Shown here: piece by piece, positions 49,577-59,935 of the stretch
How the letters are laid out: the number at the start of each line of letters is the position of its first letter
Position numbering within the stretch: the stretch's first letter is position 1
Assembly (NCBI RefSeq): GCF_000208745.1
Contig: NC_030850.1
Location: forward strand, 35,298,041 to 35,362,040
From: Theobroma cacao
Lineage: Eukaryota; Streptophyta; Magnoliopsida; Malvales; Malvaceae
DNA length: 64,000 nucleotides
Direction of reading: 5' to 3'
Program-made: the position numbers and the translations under genes
Notes under the pieces: generated by a model
The model's database searches: none
Told to the model about the DNA's origin: nothing
Seen by the model: the letters and a program-made list of their open reading frames with translations, nothing else

Positions 49577-50514
49577 AAGTTATTCAAGTCGTGCCATTTT
49601 TATCCCAGACTGAGAATAATTTAATTAAGCGATGCGCCCAAACGGTAGTAACTATTCTTGTTGGAAATCAATGACCTGAAACCAATTATGTAAATCAATG
49701 ACACTAAGTGAATGCCCTGCCAAATGTTGGATGCAACAGCATAAGGGAGTTCCATCTCATTTAATCTGCTCCATTGAGCCAACATCCTGCGCAAAAATAT
49801 TCTCAGCTGACCTGGAAAAAACTCCTGATAAACCAGCCATAGCGCACATTGCCCTGATTCTCATACAGGCTCGTAATATAACAAGCATGCCTCTAACCAC
49901 CTGTGTCCTGGCGGACATGAGAATGTCACTATCTCATTCCCAGGGACGCTAATGAATAAGCTTGCCTGTCACGATTGCAGCCTGAGAGTTTAGCATCACA
50001 CTGAGAGGATTGTTGTCCTCGTCCTCTTCAAAACTTTCAACTCCACCCATTGTGGCAATAAGTGAATCAAAAGCCAAGAAAGGAATGCTCTCCATATCCT
50101 CCCCACTTCCAAAAGTCTCAGCCCCACTTACAATATTCTTCAGCTTGTCCAAGCTTTCAGGCATCCTCATAATGGCAGAATACACTAATTGCAATAACTC
50201 AGGAGACGCATTCGGCATAGCAGCTTTTGGCTTAGGCTTTATTGGTGAACCAAGGGGAAAGTATCCAGAATCTGCATGAAAGGCAGAATCAAGACTAGTT
50301 ACCGAGCTTGACTGCTTAATGGTATAATCTGTTTGTCTTTCAGGTCCAGTGCTTGAAGTAGAACGATCAGGCCGCGGCTCAGGCATTGAGGAAGAATCAT
50401 ACTGCATCCAATATGTCCTTGTTAGATGCTGGGAGTATTCCTCAAACCCGCCAGATGAGCGTCTCTCATAGTCTGAATTTGAGGATCGATTCAGATCTAC
50501 CTGACCACCATGAG

Positions 50515-50951
50515 TGTTGAGAAATTACGAAATTGTCTCTAAAAAATTGTCCAATATCTAACTCAATCAATAGAATAAAGAAAGAAAGAAATCAAACACA
50601 CTTACAAGAACACAAAAATTAACGTGGTTCGGTTTTTTGATGACCTACGTCTACGGACACAGCAACAGAGAAAAAATCTACTAAGAGAAAAATCAAGAGA
50701 TTACAAAAACAGCCTCAAATTCACCACCTTTATCCTACGTAGACCTAAATCACTCTCTCTAAATCTAAGTGATGATTATTCTTTAACCCCATAGGGTCCT
50801 TTTATACTACCAAATACAATAACCTTATCCTAATATAATTAGGAATTGTTATTCTAGTCTAACTAGATTTAAAGACTAATTTAATGAGATATACTAATTT
50901 AATTAGAATTAAACAATCTTAATTAAATCACAATTTAAGACTATCCTAACA
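50515..50951 (-). repeat. 3' LTR of the Copia element
   Basis: 437 bp, TG..CA termini. It carries a 49-bp block (about 50781-50829, containing CCCCATAGGGTCC) that the other LTR lacks. The deletion point is flanked by TTATYC microhomology. Confidence 0.9.
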
Positions 50952-50963
50952 AATCTCCATCTT
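50952..50963 (-). other. Polypurine tract of the Copia element
   Basis: AAGATGGAGATT on the minus strand directly abuts the 3' LTR, the usual primer for plus-strand DNA synthesis. Confidence 0.8.
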
Positions 50964-51032
50964 AAGCTTGAATTCACCAAGCTCCACCTTACGAACCAAT
51001 CTCTGTCGACACCGCCACTGCCCCAATGGGCC

Positions 51033-51660
51033 TCAAGCACTACGAACACCGATCAAGTCCAAGCAATGCTTGAACTTTATCCCAGAAACTGACTTAGTTA
51101 GCATATTTACCGGATTTTCTTCTGTAGCTATTTTCTTTACTATAATGTCACCTTTTGAAATAATCTCTTGAACAAAGTTACACTTGACTTGGATGTGTTT
51201 GGTTCTCTCATGAAACATCTGATTTTTAGTCAAATGTATAGCACTTTGACTATCACAAAACACAACTGTATGTGCTTGTCCAAAACCAAGATCACTAACC
51301 AAGCCTTTAAGCCACAAAGCCTCCTTCACTGCCTCGGTCACAACCATATATTCAGCTTCAGTTGTAGACAAAGCAACGGTTGATTGAAGAATTGCTTTCC
51401 AATTGATTGCAGACCTTGAGAGAGTGAACACATACCCTATTCGAGATCTTTTACTATCTAGATCACTAACAAAATCTGATTTGGAGAAGCCAACCACATT
51501 ACGACTAATGTTTTCACCTTCTTCACACACTAAGCCAACTTCAATAGTACCTTTNTTTGGAGAAGCCAACCACATTACGACTAATGTTTTCACCTTCTTC
51601 ACACACTAAGCCAACTTCAATAGTACCTTTAGGTGTTTTCATAAGCTCCCATGTTTGATC
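51033..51660 (-). pseudogene. Copia pol remnant: RNase H with deleted reverse transcriptase
   Basis: RNase H motifs are clear: LQSTVALSTTEAEYM, EALWLKGLV, CDSQSAIHLTKNQ, RTKHIQVK, NMLTKSV and KHCLDLI. The upstream DQTWELMKTP is the N-terminal edge of a Copia reverse transcriptase, but it joins directly to KGTIEVGLV near 51630, a motif that normally lies just before RNase H. The polymerase core is therefore deleted. An N and a 75-bp exact repeat interrupt this part (see 51480-51630). Confidence 0.85.
51480..51630. repeat. 75-bp perfect direct repeat around an N (probable assembly artefact)
   Basis: 51480-51554 and 51556-51630 are identical and separated only by the N at 51555. The extra 76 bases shift the frame by one; ignoring them puts RNase H in the same frame as gag-integrase. 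The right copy ends exactly at the reverse-transcriptase deletion point. This looks like two contigs whose overlap was not merged. Confidence 0.85.
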
Positions 51661-53331
51661 CTAGTGTAGAGACTCAATCTTCTTGGAAGACTCGACATAT
51701 GTAATTTCCTCATGATAAAAGTAAGGCTCATCAATCTTTACTTCCACAGATAAAACATAAGAATCAGAATCATCATCAATACAAGTAATGCTTCGTTGAG
51801 ATACCAATTCTTGTACCTCTTGCAATTCATTCTGGATTTCACTATCATCCCGCATTGTCACAAGAGCATTGATTTCAAGCTCCACCTGCTTGCCAACTTA
51901 TTGGTCTGATGTGTTTGCAATTCTAGACTTTATCCCACAAAGTAATGCAGACTTGTCAAAGGTAACATCCCGACTCACTATAAACTTGGGGAACTTACAA
52001 TCAATACACCACAACCGATAACCCTTCACCCCATATACATAGCCTAGGAATATGCACTCCATCGCCCTCAACTCAAGTTTACCATCACTCACATGAGCAT
52101 GAACAAGACAACTAAATACTCTCAATATAGAGTAATCAGCGGGCTTACCAGACCAAACTTCCTTGGGAGTCTTTAATTCAATTGTAGTTGATGGAGGCCG
52201 ATTTACCAAGTAGTAAGCCTTGTTGATAGCTTTTGTCCAAAATACTTTGGTTAGGCCAACATTAAAGAACACGTATTTTGCTCTCTCTAGAAGTGTTTTC
52301 TTCACCCATTCTACCATACCGTTTTGATGTGGTGTTTTGACGATAGTGCGATGTCTAACGATTTCCTCATTCTTGTAGAATAGATCAAACTCACATTTGC
52401 AAAATTCCAAACCTTTGTTTGTTCGAAAGCTCTCGATCATTTTTTTAGTTTGCTTTTCGATCAATACCTTCCAATGCAAAAAGGTAGTTAACACTTCACT
52501 TATAACCTTCAGAAGATACGTCCACACCTTTCTTGAAAAATAATCAATAAAGGTCCACATGTATAATAATCCACCTTTTGATGCCATCGAAGAAGGACCC
52601 CACAAATCTGAATGGATGTAGTTTACTACACTCTTAGTTCGATGAGTTGTAGTGCTAAATTTTACTATATGTTGCTCATAAAAATCTAGCTTTTCAATCT
52701 TTTGACCACATAGAAAACTACGCTTACATAGTTTTCTAATCCTTCTCTCGCTCATATGACCCAATCTCATATGCCATAAATGTGTTGCATCATCTTCAGG
52801 ATCATTAGATGAGATCACAGAAACAGTTTCAATGACTGTGTTTCCCACTAGACAATAAAGGTCATCAGATAACTTGCCCTTCATGATAGTTAAGGCTTCT
52901 TTAGATACATTCAAGACACCATCTTGGCCACTATATTTGTAGCCCTTCTTATCTAACAAACTCAAGGATATCAAATTCTTTTTTATGTCAAGGACATGCT
53001 TTACCTCAAGTGTTCTTACCATACCATCAAACATCCTGATTCGAATTGTGCCAATCTCAACAACTGAAAGAGAGAAATCATCTCCTAGTTGTATAGTGCC
53101 TATATCAACAGATTGATAAGTTGTAAGCCAATCACGCCTAGGACATATATGAAAGCAACAAGCCGAATCCAAGATCCATGTATCCATTAGGTTACCGTTG
53201 GTAATTGCAAGAACATTATCAGATTCTTCAAAAGTATCAAAGTCATCTCTAACCACATTTGCAGTATTCACAGATTTGTTGATATTTTCATCATCTTTGA
53301 ATTTGGTACAGTCCTGACGAAAGTGCCCTTT
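51661..53331 (-). pseudogene. Copia pol: protease-side region, integrase and linker
   Basis: Minus-strand frame with a stop at 51900-51898. Shown in order: the protease region (WILDSACCFHICPRRDWL, with D-S-A for the usual D-S-G/A), gag-pre-integrase (HLWHMRLGHMSERRI, with the HHCC zinc site), and integrase (IHSDLWGP then FIDYFSRKVW, HQNGMVEWVKKTL). The second catalytic Asp of the D,D,E triad is replaced by Asn (FRTNKGLEF), so the integrase is likely dead. The acidic linker to the reverse transcriptase follows (51885-51661). Confidence 0.88.
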
Positions 53332-54027
53332 TTAACCACAATTCCAGCAAGTTTTCCCTTTTGATGTAGATTTGCCTTTGCTGTCTATACCTTTTTCTCT
53401 ATCTTTTCCTTTATTAACAACCAAACCTTCTGCTTGATTCTCATTCTGAATACCACCAACTTTCTTCTTCAATTCCTTGGAGTTTACAAATACCCTTACA
53501 TCCTCGAAAGTGAGAGTGTCTCGATCATATAACATGGTATCCACGAAGTTTTCATACGATGGAGGCAAAAAACATAAAAGAATTAAGGCTAGGTCTTCAT
53601 CCTCAATTTTAACATCGATATTCTTTAAATCAAGAATAACTCTATTAAATTCATCAATGTGGGTATTAACGGACGTAGCTTCACTCATATTGAGAGTATA
53701 CAATCGTTGCTTCATATAAAGCCAATTCGTTAGGGATTTGATCATATAAATACTTTCGAGTTTAAGCCACACTGCAGCAGCAGATTCTTCATCCGTGACT
53801 TCTCTTAGCACCTCATCAGACAAAGCTAAAAGAATAGCACTATATACTTTTTTCATAAGGTCATCTTTTTTACCATCAGATAAATTCGAGAGAAGATGCT
53901 CTTTTCTCTTCAGTGCCTTCAACAGCCCTTATTGCATTAGCAATGCGCGTATTTTAACACGCCATAGGCTGAAATTGTTTCTTCCATTAAACTTTTCAAT
54001 CTCATACTTGGTCTACGAAGTTGTCAT
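53332..54027 (-). pseudogene. Copia gag (UBN2-type) with three nonsense codons
   Basis: Gag from an ATG at 54027 with KYEIEKFNGRNNFSLWRVKI near the start, the conserved VWLKLESIY, LYTLNMSEATSVNTHIDEF and LPPSYENFVDTM motifs, and the zinc knuckle CWNCG..KGHFRQDC. Codons 5, 33 and the one after CWNCG are stops, so no full Gag can be made. The frame is shared with pol, as in single-frame Copia elements. Confidence 0.88.
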
Positions 54028-54058
54028 AGCGAGATTCAGATTGACTCAAGACCTTGAA

Positions 54059-54070
54059 GCTCTGATACCA
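54059..54070 (-). other. Primer-binding site of the Copia element
   Basis: TGGTATCAGAGC on the minus strand, three bases inside the 5' LTR, is complementary to the 3' end of initiator methionine tRNA. Confidence 0.92.
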
Positions 54071-54073
54071 GTT

Positions 54074-54461
54074 TGTTGAGAAATTACGAAATTGTCTCTA
54101 AAGAATTGTCCAAGATCTAACCCAATTAATAGAATAAAGAAAGAAATAAATCAAGCACACCTACAAGAACAAAAGAATTTACGTGGTTCGGTCTTTTAAT
54201 AACCTACGTCCATGGGGACAGCAACAGAGAAAAAATCCACTAAGAGAAAAATCAGGAGATTACAAGAACAGTCTCAAACTCACCACCCTTATCTGATGTA
54301 CACCTAATAACTCTCTCTAAATCTATGTGATGATTATTCCTAATATAATTAGAAATTATTATTCTAGTCTAATTAGATTTAAAGATTAATTTAATAAGAT
54401 ATACTAATTTAATTAGAATTAAACAATTCTAATTAAATCACAATTCAAGACTATCCTAACA
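54074..54461 (-). repeat. 5' LTR of the Copia element
   Basis: 388 bp, TG..CA termini, about 90% identical by eye to the 3' LTR apart from the 49-bp deletion. Followed by the ATGAG target-site duplication. Confidence 0.9.
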
Positions 54462-54723
54462 ATGAGACTCTCTGATAGCTTTATCTTGACTTTCTAAAGA
54501 TACAGGCTCAAATTGGTCCTCATCCCCAACCAGAGATGCAGAATGAGCCCCCTGTGAAACTGCATTATCATTTCTTAATATAGCTTCCACACCATCAATA
54601 ACATTAACATTCTCCTGATAAGATTTTCCTATCCTATCCTCCATAGCAGGAGCTACTTCAGGAGTATCTGAACCCCTTACAGAAGCTTCATCAAACTTCT
54701 TTTCTTTCTTCTTCTTCTTCCAT

Positions 54724-55296
54724 TGTATTATAACTTTAAAGGCTTAGCAAATAATCGTTTGAATTATTTACACTAAAATCACCTGCAAAAATGAAAAATC
54801 AAGCAGAATGATGAGAACAAATAGCCACTCCAATCAATTCTTAAACCACTATGAATCTCACAATTAAAAGATGGACAACCATCAACCAAGCTCGTCTAGT
54901 TTGTTAACCACTATGAATCTCACTATGAATTATTTGAGAATGACATTGCTTAAACTTTCTTCCCTCTGCTGAGGTTTCTTGGTTTCCTTTTTTTTTAGTG
55001 ATTTGGTCAATGTTTGTAACTTAGTCAATTTCAAGTGAAATATCTAGGCAGAATCTGGCAGTGTTATACAAACGTAACAACTCATTGCTTTGTTGGGATT
55101 GTGCCAAAATCAAGGTCAAATATGTTGGATTGGGAAAATATGACCTTATACTGGGTGGATTCATGTTATTGCACTCTGTTTTTGGCTTTCCTGAATAATC
55201 CTTTTGTATGTTTCCTGTTTGAGCATCCACACGCATGCATTACATGTTGGTTAATCAAAACTTTGGGAAAATTGGTGTGCTTTGCTTTTGATAATG
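54724..55296. other. 5' flank of BEACH relic to DRIP fragment
   Basis: On the minus strand an intron-like acceptor (TTTTGCAG, ending near 54784) lies just upstream of the BEACH relic ATG and could mark its 5' UTR exon. Nothing else is recognised. Confidence 0.4.
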
Positions 55297-55500
55297 AGGC
55301 CAGACCATAATTTGCAAGATGTGAGGACCAAAATCTTCCCTCTTAAAACAAGAAAAGTGAATCCAATTACAGTGCCAACTAGAAGAAAAAAGAGATCACT
55401 TTGTTCCTTAGTGGTTAATGCCCCAAAAGGCTCAACACAAACTTCTATGACTGGAAGGAGAATGAAAGTTGTTGCTTTAGAGGTTCTAGTTTTTCAATAG
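55297..55500 (+). pseudogene. DRIP-type RING E3 ligase fragment
   Basis: A 68-codon open frame opens with RPDHNLQDVRTKIFPLKTRKVN and continues VPTRRKKRSLCSLVVNAP and TGRRMK. This order matches the part just after the RING finger in DRIP1/DRIP2 (DREB2A-interacting E3 ligases). The RING finger itself and the C-terminal ubiquitin-like domain are missing, and the match fades after TGRRMK. It has no start codon of its own in context. It is a fragment of a gene located elsewhere. Confidence 0.6.
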
Positions 55501-57650
55501 AGAAACATGTTAATAAAGAGAGATTAATTGTTTCATAAAAGTTCTCAACATAAAAATTGGAGAAAGAAATGTAAAAGTGAAATTTTTTTTACATGATTTA
55601 TTATACCACGTGGCAATCTTGTATTGGTGGAAAAAAATGCACTAAGTTGGGACAGGAAATGGAGGCAAGTGATTTTCATTTTTTTACATTTTTTTTACTT
55701 GATTGTTTTTTCAATTAGACCAAACATGGTTTGTATGAAACTCTAAAAAAATAATTTTTTAAAAAATAAAATAAAAAAAAGCTTAAAGAAAAGTTCTAGA
55801 AAAAGCTTTCCCTTCTTTTTTTAAAAACATGTCAGTTTTTCAAAAACATATATCTCTCAATCATTTTTCCCCTCCTCTCATTTCTTTTGCAAATCACACT
55901 TCTCCAATGCAAATTATTGTCTCCATTCTTTTACTTTTCTCTACAAAGACTATTAAAAAATAAAAATAGCAGACTCAACAACAAAATAGTAAAATCTAAA
56001 TTTTTTTTCTTACAAGATTAAGAAGAAAATCCTAAATTTCAAAATTGCATTTAAATACTATTCAAAGGATTTCTCTTTTCTTCATCAAAAAGGATTTTAA
56101 TGTCAAATACATTGTTTCCTTTTCTTGTTTTTTCTTTCTTGAAAAATTGATACATCATAATCTGATTACTTGTTAGATCAACAAAAATATAATATTATTA
56201 CTACACAAGTTTGAGAATTGTTTCGTTTTTTTATGAATTTTTTTACTTTAATATTTGAAATTGTATATAAATTTCAAACAGACTTATTCCATTTTGATTT
56301 ATTAGATGATTAAAAATGATATAAATATCAAAATTTAAGTTTATATGATTTATTTTGTTAACCAACTTACCAAACAGTTTTAAGTTAATTTTAAAAATTA
56401 TTATTTTTTACAAAAGTTTCGTAATAATTTTTAAGCTAAAAAATTTAAACTAACCAAATTTTTACTTTTTTTTTCTTTCCTCTTTTTTCTTCATTTTTCT
56501 TTTCTTCTTAATTCAAGTTGATTACTCTCTTCACCCAAACAGTTTTAACTTAATTTAAAATTTAATATTTTTCGCAAAAACTCCGTAATAATTTTTACGT
56601 ATAAAAATTAAACTAACCAAACTTTTTTTTTCTCCTCTCCTCTTTTTTCTTCGCTTTTCTTTTCTTCCTAATTCAAGTTGATTACTCTCTTCACCCATCA
56701 ACCAGGTTAGCTATTATACATTTCTTTGGCTTTCTTAGACTTTCTTTTTTTGCAATTTAATAAATCTTTTTTAATTTTAGCAGTGGGGAAAAGAAGCAAG
56801 AACGAAAGATTGAAGAGAAAGAAAATTATCTTTGCACCTTGTGCAAGAAGAGCTTTGACTATTTCAATGGGATCTTATCACACAAAAGATAAGGATAAAA
56901 CAGGCGTTCTGGAGAATTCTATTTTCTTTACCTTTTCATGTCTTCGTTTTGGTTTTTTTCTTTGAAGAGGAACAAATGAAGATGAATACAGAACTCATTT
57001 CAGCCCCAAAGCATTCTCAACGCCTGCTACATTATGTCCTCCAACCAAAAAACAGAGCACTTCAAGAAATGTGTATTCAACAGAATCAATGCTAAGATCA
57101 TATCGTCAAATCATTCTTTTATTTTTCCTTTTGTTTTACCATTTTTTTCATTTTTCTCTTTTTTTTCTCTCACTAAAGTATCTCTTTTTGATTCAATACT
57201 CCAAGCATTGATCTGGCCAGACAACATCTCTGCCATCTATAAATGTTTAAGTGGTCTTATTATATCTGCTGTTTTTGTTCATTCTGTGTTGAGTTGCAGT
57301 GATGTTAATTTTTGAACAATGCATTGCTGAGCTATTGCAATAAAAGGGTTGTGTATTTTTTTTTTATTTTCTTCGAAAGCATGATTGGATTTTCATTTCA
57401 TTGATCCTTTTACAAAAATACCCTGTATTTGGTAGTACGGCACTACTTCTCTGGACATAAAAGATCATTCCAAAGTGGTTGCCTATTGGATCAAATATCA
57501 AGTTTTATCACACGGCAACCAAACTCATTTCCTGTACAAATAACAATAATATTCCCCCAGCCGTGGTATTTCATACAACCACTTCACAGTATATATACCC
57601 CCGCTGCCCTTCACATGAAAATATATTGTGAGTCCAGCAATCAAGCCTTC
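55501..57650. other. AT-rich intergenic with tandem duplication
   Basis: Very T/A-rich with many homopolymer tracts. Open frames up to 93 codons are Phe/Ser/Lys-rich and look like artefacts of composition. The tandem duplication at 56372-56696 is the only clear structure. Confidence 0.5.
56372..56696. repeat. Tandem duplication, two units of about 160-165 bp
   Basis: Unit 1 (56372-56536) and unit 2 (56537-56696) both open AAACAGTTTTAA, share CGTAATAATTTTTA, AACTAACCAAA and a pyrimidine-rich block, and end with ATTCAAGTTGATTACTCTCT and TCACCC. Identity is about 85-90% by eye, highest in the last 60 bases. Confidence 0.85.
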
Positions 57651-57655
57651 CTAGC

Positions 57656-57870
57656 TGACCGGCATTATCAAATTCGCCACAATAGTTGGGAGCGGACAAT
57701 ATTGTAACTGGCTGTGATGTGTCAGGAAAGCAGTCTTGTCCATGATGGGCAAGGCAAACAGGGTCCACATCATAGTTTGTTAAGAAGTCAGAGACTCTAT
57801 CTGGCCCAAAGGTAAATGGTCAGAGTACTCGATCATTCATACCCCAGCCTTGGCTCCAAAGATGGCCCAA
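57656..57870 (-). pseudogene. Type-one protein phosphatase (PP1/TOPP) fragment
   Basis: On the minus strand the sequence matches the C-terminal third of PP1 catalytic subunits: LWS, QGWGMNDR, FTFGPDRVSDFLTNYDVD, CLAHHGQDCF and the highly conserved LSAPNYCGEFDNAG. The part between LWS and QGWG is deleted, a stop follows GMNDRVL, and RAHQ is changed to LAHH with loss of the usual VEDGYEFFA. Homology ends at NAG, where the next bases are GT; this could be a former exon/intron border, which would mean a genomic rather than mRNA-derived copy (inference). Confidence 0.72.
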
Positions 57871-59935
57871 TCACCATCCCATCGAGCCGAACCAGAGACT
57901 TGTTCTCTTTTTGGCATTATATGTATCAGGAATTATGAATCCTAATTAAATACTGCATGGGAATTTGGATTAGGATTTGCACACTTGATATGCTGTTATG
58001 AATGGATTTTTACTTTTTATCAACTGCGCCGCTCCTTATTCTTAAAAAAAAAAAGAAAGAAAAATCATGCATTTTTTTCCTTTTTCACATGAAAGTTAGG
58101 CCTTGGCTTTAGAACCAAAAAAGGGAAAGAAAAAATTTCAAGCAACAACAAACATGAATTAACAAATTCACCCGCCTGCGTCCAAGAGCAAGCCATGCAT
58201 ATACTGGTACCGCTGAATTCTCTCCAAGGGAATTTTCCATTCAGACTCTTGGATTATACAGCAAATGATTTTGAAGTGTTCCTTTTCAAAAATTACTAGA
58301 GTATGATCCTTGTGCAATGCACGGGCCTCTTTGCAATACCTCTCTTTTCTTCAACATCTGTTCTCCACGTGGTAAACTCTGATCTCTTTGCACCACTCTC
58401 TTTCTCTCTCTTTGCTTCAACATCTTTTCTTTTTTACTCTCTCTGCCCTCCACGTGAGGTTCCTTTTAAATATGTTATAAATGTCTGTGACGAAGGTTGG
58501 GTCAAGGAACTTTGCCACAATAGCGCACAACTTATTATAGACATCACATGATTCACATCCTCAAAATTAATCAGAAGGCCCAAAGATGCTGTAACGACCT
58601 CAGATCTTATGAACGCCTTCGCCCATTTTCCATCAGTCTGCACAGGGTAGTATCTTCGAGATTCAAAGCCCCTCGTTGCTATCATGGGCTATCTAATATA
58701 CCTATGTGACTGAGGAAACCGATACCGAGAGAGATACCAGAGATTTCACCCAACTTCCGTACATTCTCTGAAATATTGAGGCCCCTGTTTTATCCCTCAC
58801 ATTGAAAGCCACGGCTGCACCCCCTTCATTTTTTATCATTCGGTCCTAAATGTGAACAAGATTCACTCTCTCCATCTAAACTAGGTAATTTAAGCTGCAG
58901 TAATGAGGTTACAAGCCAATTAATCAAATACCGTAATCTAAGAAGGCTTTTATTGAGTCCCAACATACTAACATGATCTAGATGCCGGCATATTATCTCC
59001 GGCTCCCTCCTGTAACCAATCTTGTCCGTCTTCGTATTCTCTATCACTGGTGTAGTCTTCATCATCAAGACTGGCCATAGACACCTCTCCTGGTTCCAAA
59101 GTATGACTCGCGCTCTTTACGGCCATCCTCCATGCTAAAGGATACCCTTCTTTCTCTACTTTGATGTTCATCTTCTAACCCAAAAAATCTACCACCATCT
59201 ATTCCCTTCCCACTTCCACAACTGCAACAACCTAAATTCACCTTTACACAGCAAAAAAGAGCCATCGAATGCATGATGCACCTAAAGCAATCACAGATCA
59301 TCCCTTCTAAAATTCATAATACACATTTATAAAATAATAACAAAACAAAAAGCAAAGGAAGGAAGGATGAAGAAACATACAAATTAGAAGCCCCTAGATA
59401 TCATCCACACAATTTGACCCATAATTCAGGCGAATGATTAAAACCACCAGTATCATCAAACCAACTAGTAGATTAACCAAACTCTTTGAAATTAGTAAAG
59501 AGACGTGAACCTTGTAATGTACTAATGAGTTTTCAAACAAGAGAAGATACAAATGAATATGAAAGAGAACATAACGGAACATAAATGTTATAACGACGGC
59601 CAGACCAGAAAGATTGGACATACAATACATTATACATACAAGAATCTAAAAGAAAGGTGATGAAAGAGTCACTGGTGTCCATTGTAAGAGGAATCCAGCT
59701 AAAAATCGTGAATGTCCACAACATGTTAACAAATAGTTATAATAAGGTATGTGCAGATGAGCCCAATTGGCTATACTTTACAGAAACCACACACAACAAA
59801 GACACCTAAAAGCATGTAAGTTCCAATCTTCAGTATACATAAATGTACAATCCAGTGCCAGCTGTGAGAAGGGATGAAGGGGGCAATATAAATTCAAGAT
59901 TATGTTAGCGTGGGTTAACCTGGCTCTTCAGAATT
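57871..59935. other. Intergenic, nothing recognised
   Basis: Includes the 3' UTR of the downstream minus-strand gene. Minus-strand frames at 58434-58685 (83 codons) and 58968-59171 (67 codons) have non-repetitive composition and could be relics of a gene, but I recognise no family. Confidence 0.4.

Larger units (their letters stand above)
50515..54461 (-). mobile_element. Ty1/Copia LTR retrotransposon, reverse transcriptase deleted
   Basis: A 3.95-kb element on the minus strand, with 5-bp target-site duplications ATGAG at 50510-50514 and 54462-54466. LTRs begin TGTTGAG and end CTAACA on the plus strand. The primer-binding site TGGTATCAGAGC (complement of initiator Met tRNA) and a polypurine tract flank the interior. 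Gag, gag-pre-integrase, integrase and RNase H parts are present in Copia order, but the reverse-transcriptase core with its YVDD box is missing. LTRs differ at about 40 of 388 positions by eye, so the insertion is old. It lies inside the BEACH gene relic and is itself broken by stops. Confidence 0.93.
49600..54723 (-). pseudogene. BEACH-domain protein (BCHC class), broken 5' part split by Copia
   Basis: Two minus-strand pieces belong together: 54723-54462, starting ATG then an acidic MEEEEE run, and 50514-about 49600. They encode the N-terminal region of a BCHC1/BCHC2-type BEACH protein. Recognisable blocks are ELLQLVYSAIM, ESLDKLKNIVSG, GGVESFEEDEDNNP, VRGMLVILRAC, DGTPLCCCIQHLAGHSL and DLHNWFQVI. 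BEACH proteins are very large vesicle-traffic or scaffold factors; the ConA-like, BEACH and WD40 parts are absent. Damage includes a frameshift about ten codons in (near 54690), stops in the sense frame near 49953, 49938 and 49770, and a small duplication and frame change near 49670. The Copia element sits between the pieces, and the host frame is continuous across its site. In Arabidopsis BCHC genes lie close to BIG2 and to LBD18/19, so this could be the decayed syntenic copy. Confidence 0.72.

Noticed and set aside
58434..59171. Two minus-strand frames that might be another gene relic
   Set aside because: Sequence looks protein-like, but I could not assign a family or link the pieces, so no pseudogene is called.
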